From Olivibacter sp. SDN3 (GTDB lineage: Bacteria; Bacteroidota; Bacteroidia; Sphingobacteriales; Sphingobacteriaceae), in contig NZ_CP060497.1 in the NCBI RefSeq assembly GCF_014334135.1, forward strand, positions 2,108,001 to 2,172,000: a stretch of 64,000 nucleotides of DNA, read 5' to 3'. The number at the start of each line of letters is the position of its first letter. The stretch's first letter is position 1. Of this stretch, positions 63,519 to 64,000 are shown piece by piece. The notes below the pieces were generated by a model. It was given only the letters and a program-made list of their open reading frames with translations, was not told the origin of the DNA and did not search any database. Made by a program: the position numbers and the translations under genes.

Positions 63519-64000
63519 CAACCGGCGGTGCAGGCATCGAATATCACCCTGGATTACAAAGCGCCTTTATCAGCTATGATCATGTTGGGTATTGTCATAA
63601 CGATGGCCTTCAACTGGCTCCCTGCCGTAACCGCAGTGATGTTCGCGGCCATATTAACCGTGCTTACCGGATGCCTGCGTAACGCGAAGGCGGCCTATCG
63701 GCAGATTAATTGGGAGAGTGTTTTACTTATCGGAGCCATGTTGCCCATGTCGCTTGCGCTGGAGAAACCGGGGTATCTAGTGCGATCGCGGAGTTTCTGG
63801 TGAATAGCCTTGGGCGCTTGGGACCAATGACTTTGCTTAGTGGTATTTATCTGGCAACGTCTCTGCTTACTCTTTTTTTGAACAATACTGCGACTGCAGT
63901 ACTGTTTGCTCCTATTTCGCTGCAGGCCGCGGATGCTATGTAGGTGAGCCCTTGTCCTTTTTTATTTGCGGCGACGGTTGCTGCAAGTATGTGTTTTTCC
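63519..64000 (+). pseudogene. decayed SLC13-type (DASS/CitT-like) permease gene
   Basis: The right edge of the window carries the C-terminal half of an anion:sodium symporter-like protein: LSAMIMLGIVITMAFNWLP, NWESVLLIGAMLPMSLALEK, then SLLTLFLNNTATAVLFAP, FAATVAASMCF. It is broken in three ways. The N-terminal half is absent; a one-base loss near 63765 (at GAGAAACCGG, where EKTGVSSAIAEF is expected) shifts the frame; and a TAG at 63941 interrupts the next part. The sequence then continues in frame to the end of the window. Confidence 0.8.

Noticed and set aside
1-64000. CRISPR arrays, tRNA or rRNA genes, phage genes, intact insertion sequences
   Set aside because: I looked for regular repeats, tRNA-like cloverleaves and transposase or integrase motifs on both strands and saw none that I could support.

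Overview
The window looks like chromosome of a Bacteroidota member, most likely family Sphingobacteriaceae. The evidence is two SusC/SusD pairs, an ECF sigma factor with a FecR anti-sigma factor, Bacteroidota-type promoters (TTG, about 19 bases, TAnnTTTG), few strong Shine-Dalgarno sites, and DUF2141, DUF5117-type and DUF4172-Fic proteins. Genus and species are not claimed. No tRNA, rRNA, CRISPR array or intact insertion sequence was seen.

Region 1 (about 150-25450, + strand) is an exopolysaccharide or capsule locus. A first small cupin gene and a terminator are followed by a promoter with a leader of roughly 270 nt. Then comes a run of 21 co-directional genes: a second cupin, GDP-fucose synthesis (fcl, gmd), a flippase, a nitroreductase-like protein, three polysaccharide pyruvyl transferases, six to seven glycosyltransferases, a Wzy-like polymerase, an FrhB-like iron-sulfur flavoprotein, a WcaF-like acetyltransferase, Wza, Wzc, and a GC-rich eukaryote-type UDP-glucose dehydrogenase. 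GDP-fucose, UDP-glucuronate, pyruvyl and acetyl groups, WcaI/WcaF-like proteins and Wzx/Wzy/Wza/Wzc together resemble the colanic acid system. No initiating sugar-phosphate transferase is present here. A perfect bidirectional terminator closes the run.

Region 2 (about 25450-44960) is a mosaic of small units: a 76-aa unknown, an SGNH esterase, an SDR oxidoreductase, a siderophore-type TonB receptor divergent from a PchR/AraC-like regulator, a TupA-like ATP-grasp protein, secreted proteins, a Fic protein with operator repeats over its own promoter, a propeller lipoprotein, a divergent HxlR/flavodoxin-fold pair, a 1,228-codon fusion of a membrane AraC regulator to an FtsX-type ABC permease, a DUF421 protein and a HAD phosphatase. 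Degenerate gene fragments lie in several gaps.

Region 3 (about 44960-51730, - strand) is a polysaccharide utilisation locus: GH27 alpha-galactosidase-like enzyme, SusC, SusD. The GH27 and SusC leaders share a short motif, and the SusC leader can fold into a branched structure. Region 4 (about 52200-63400, - strand) is a second Sus-type locus in the order sigma factor, FecR, STN-containing SusC, SusD, metzincin protease, M20 peptidase. It looks built for peptides rather than glycans. The gap between regions 3 and 4 holds the start of a decayed pstS-like gene. The window ends in a decayed SLC13-type permease gene.
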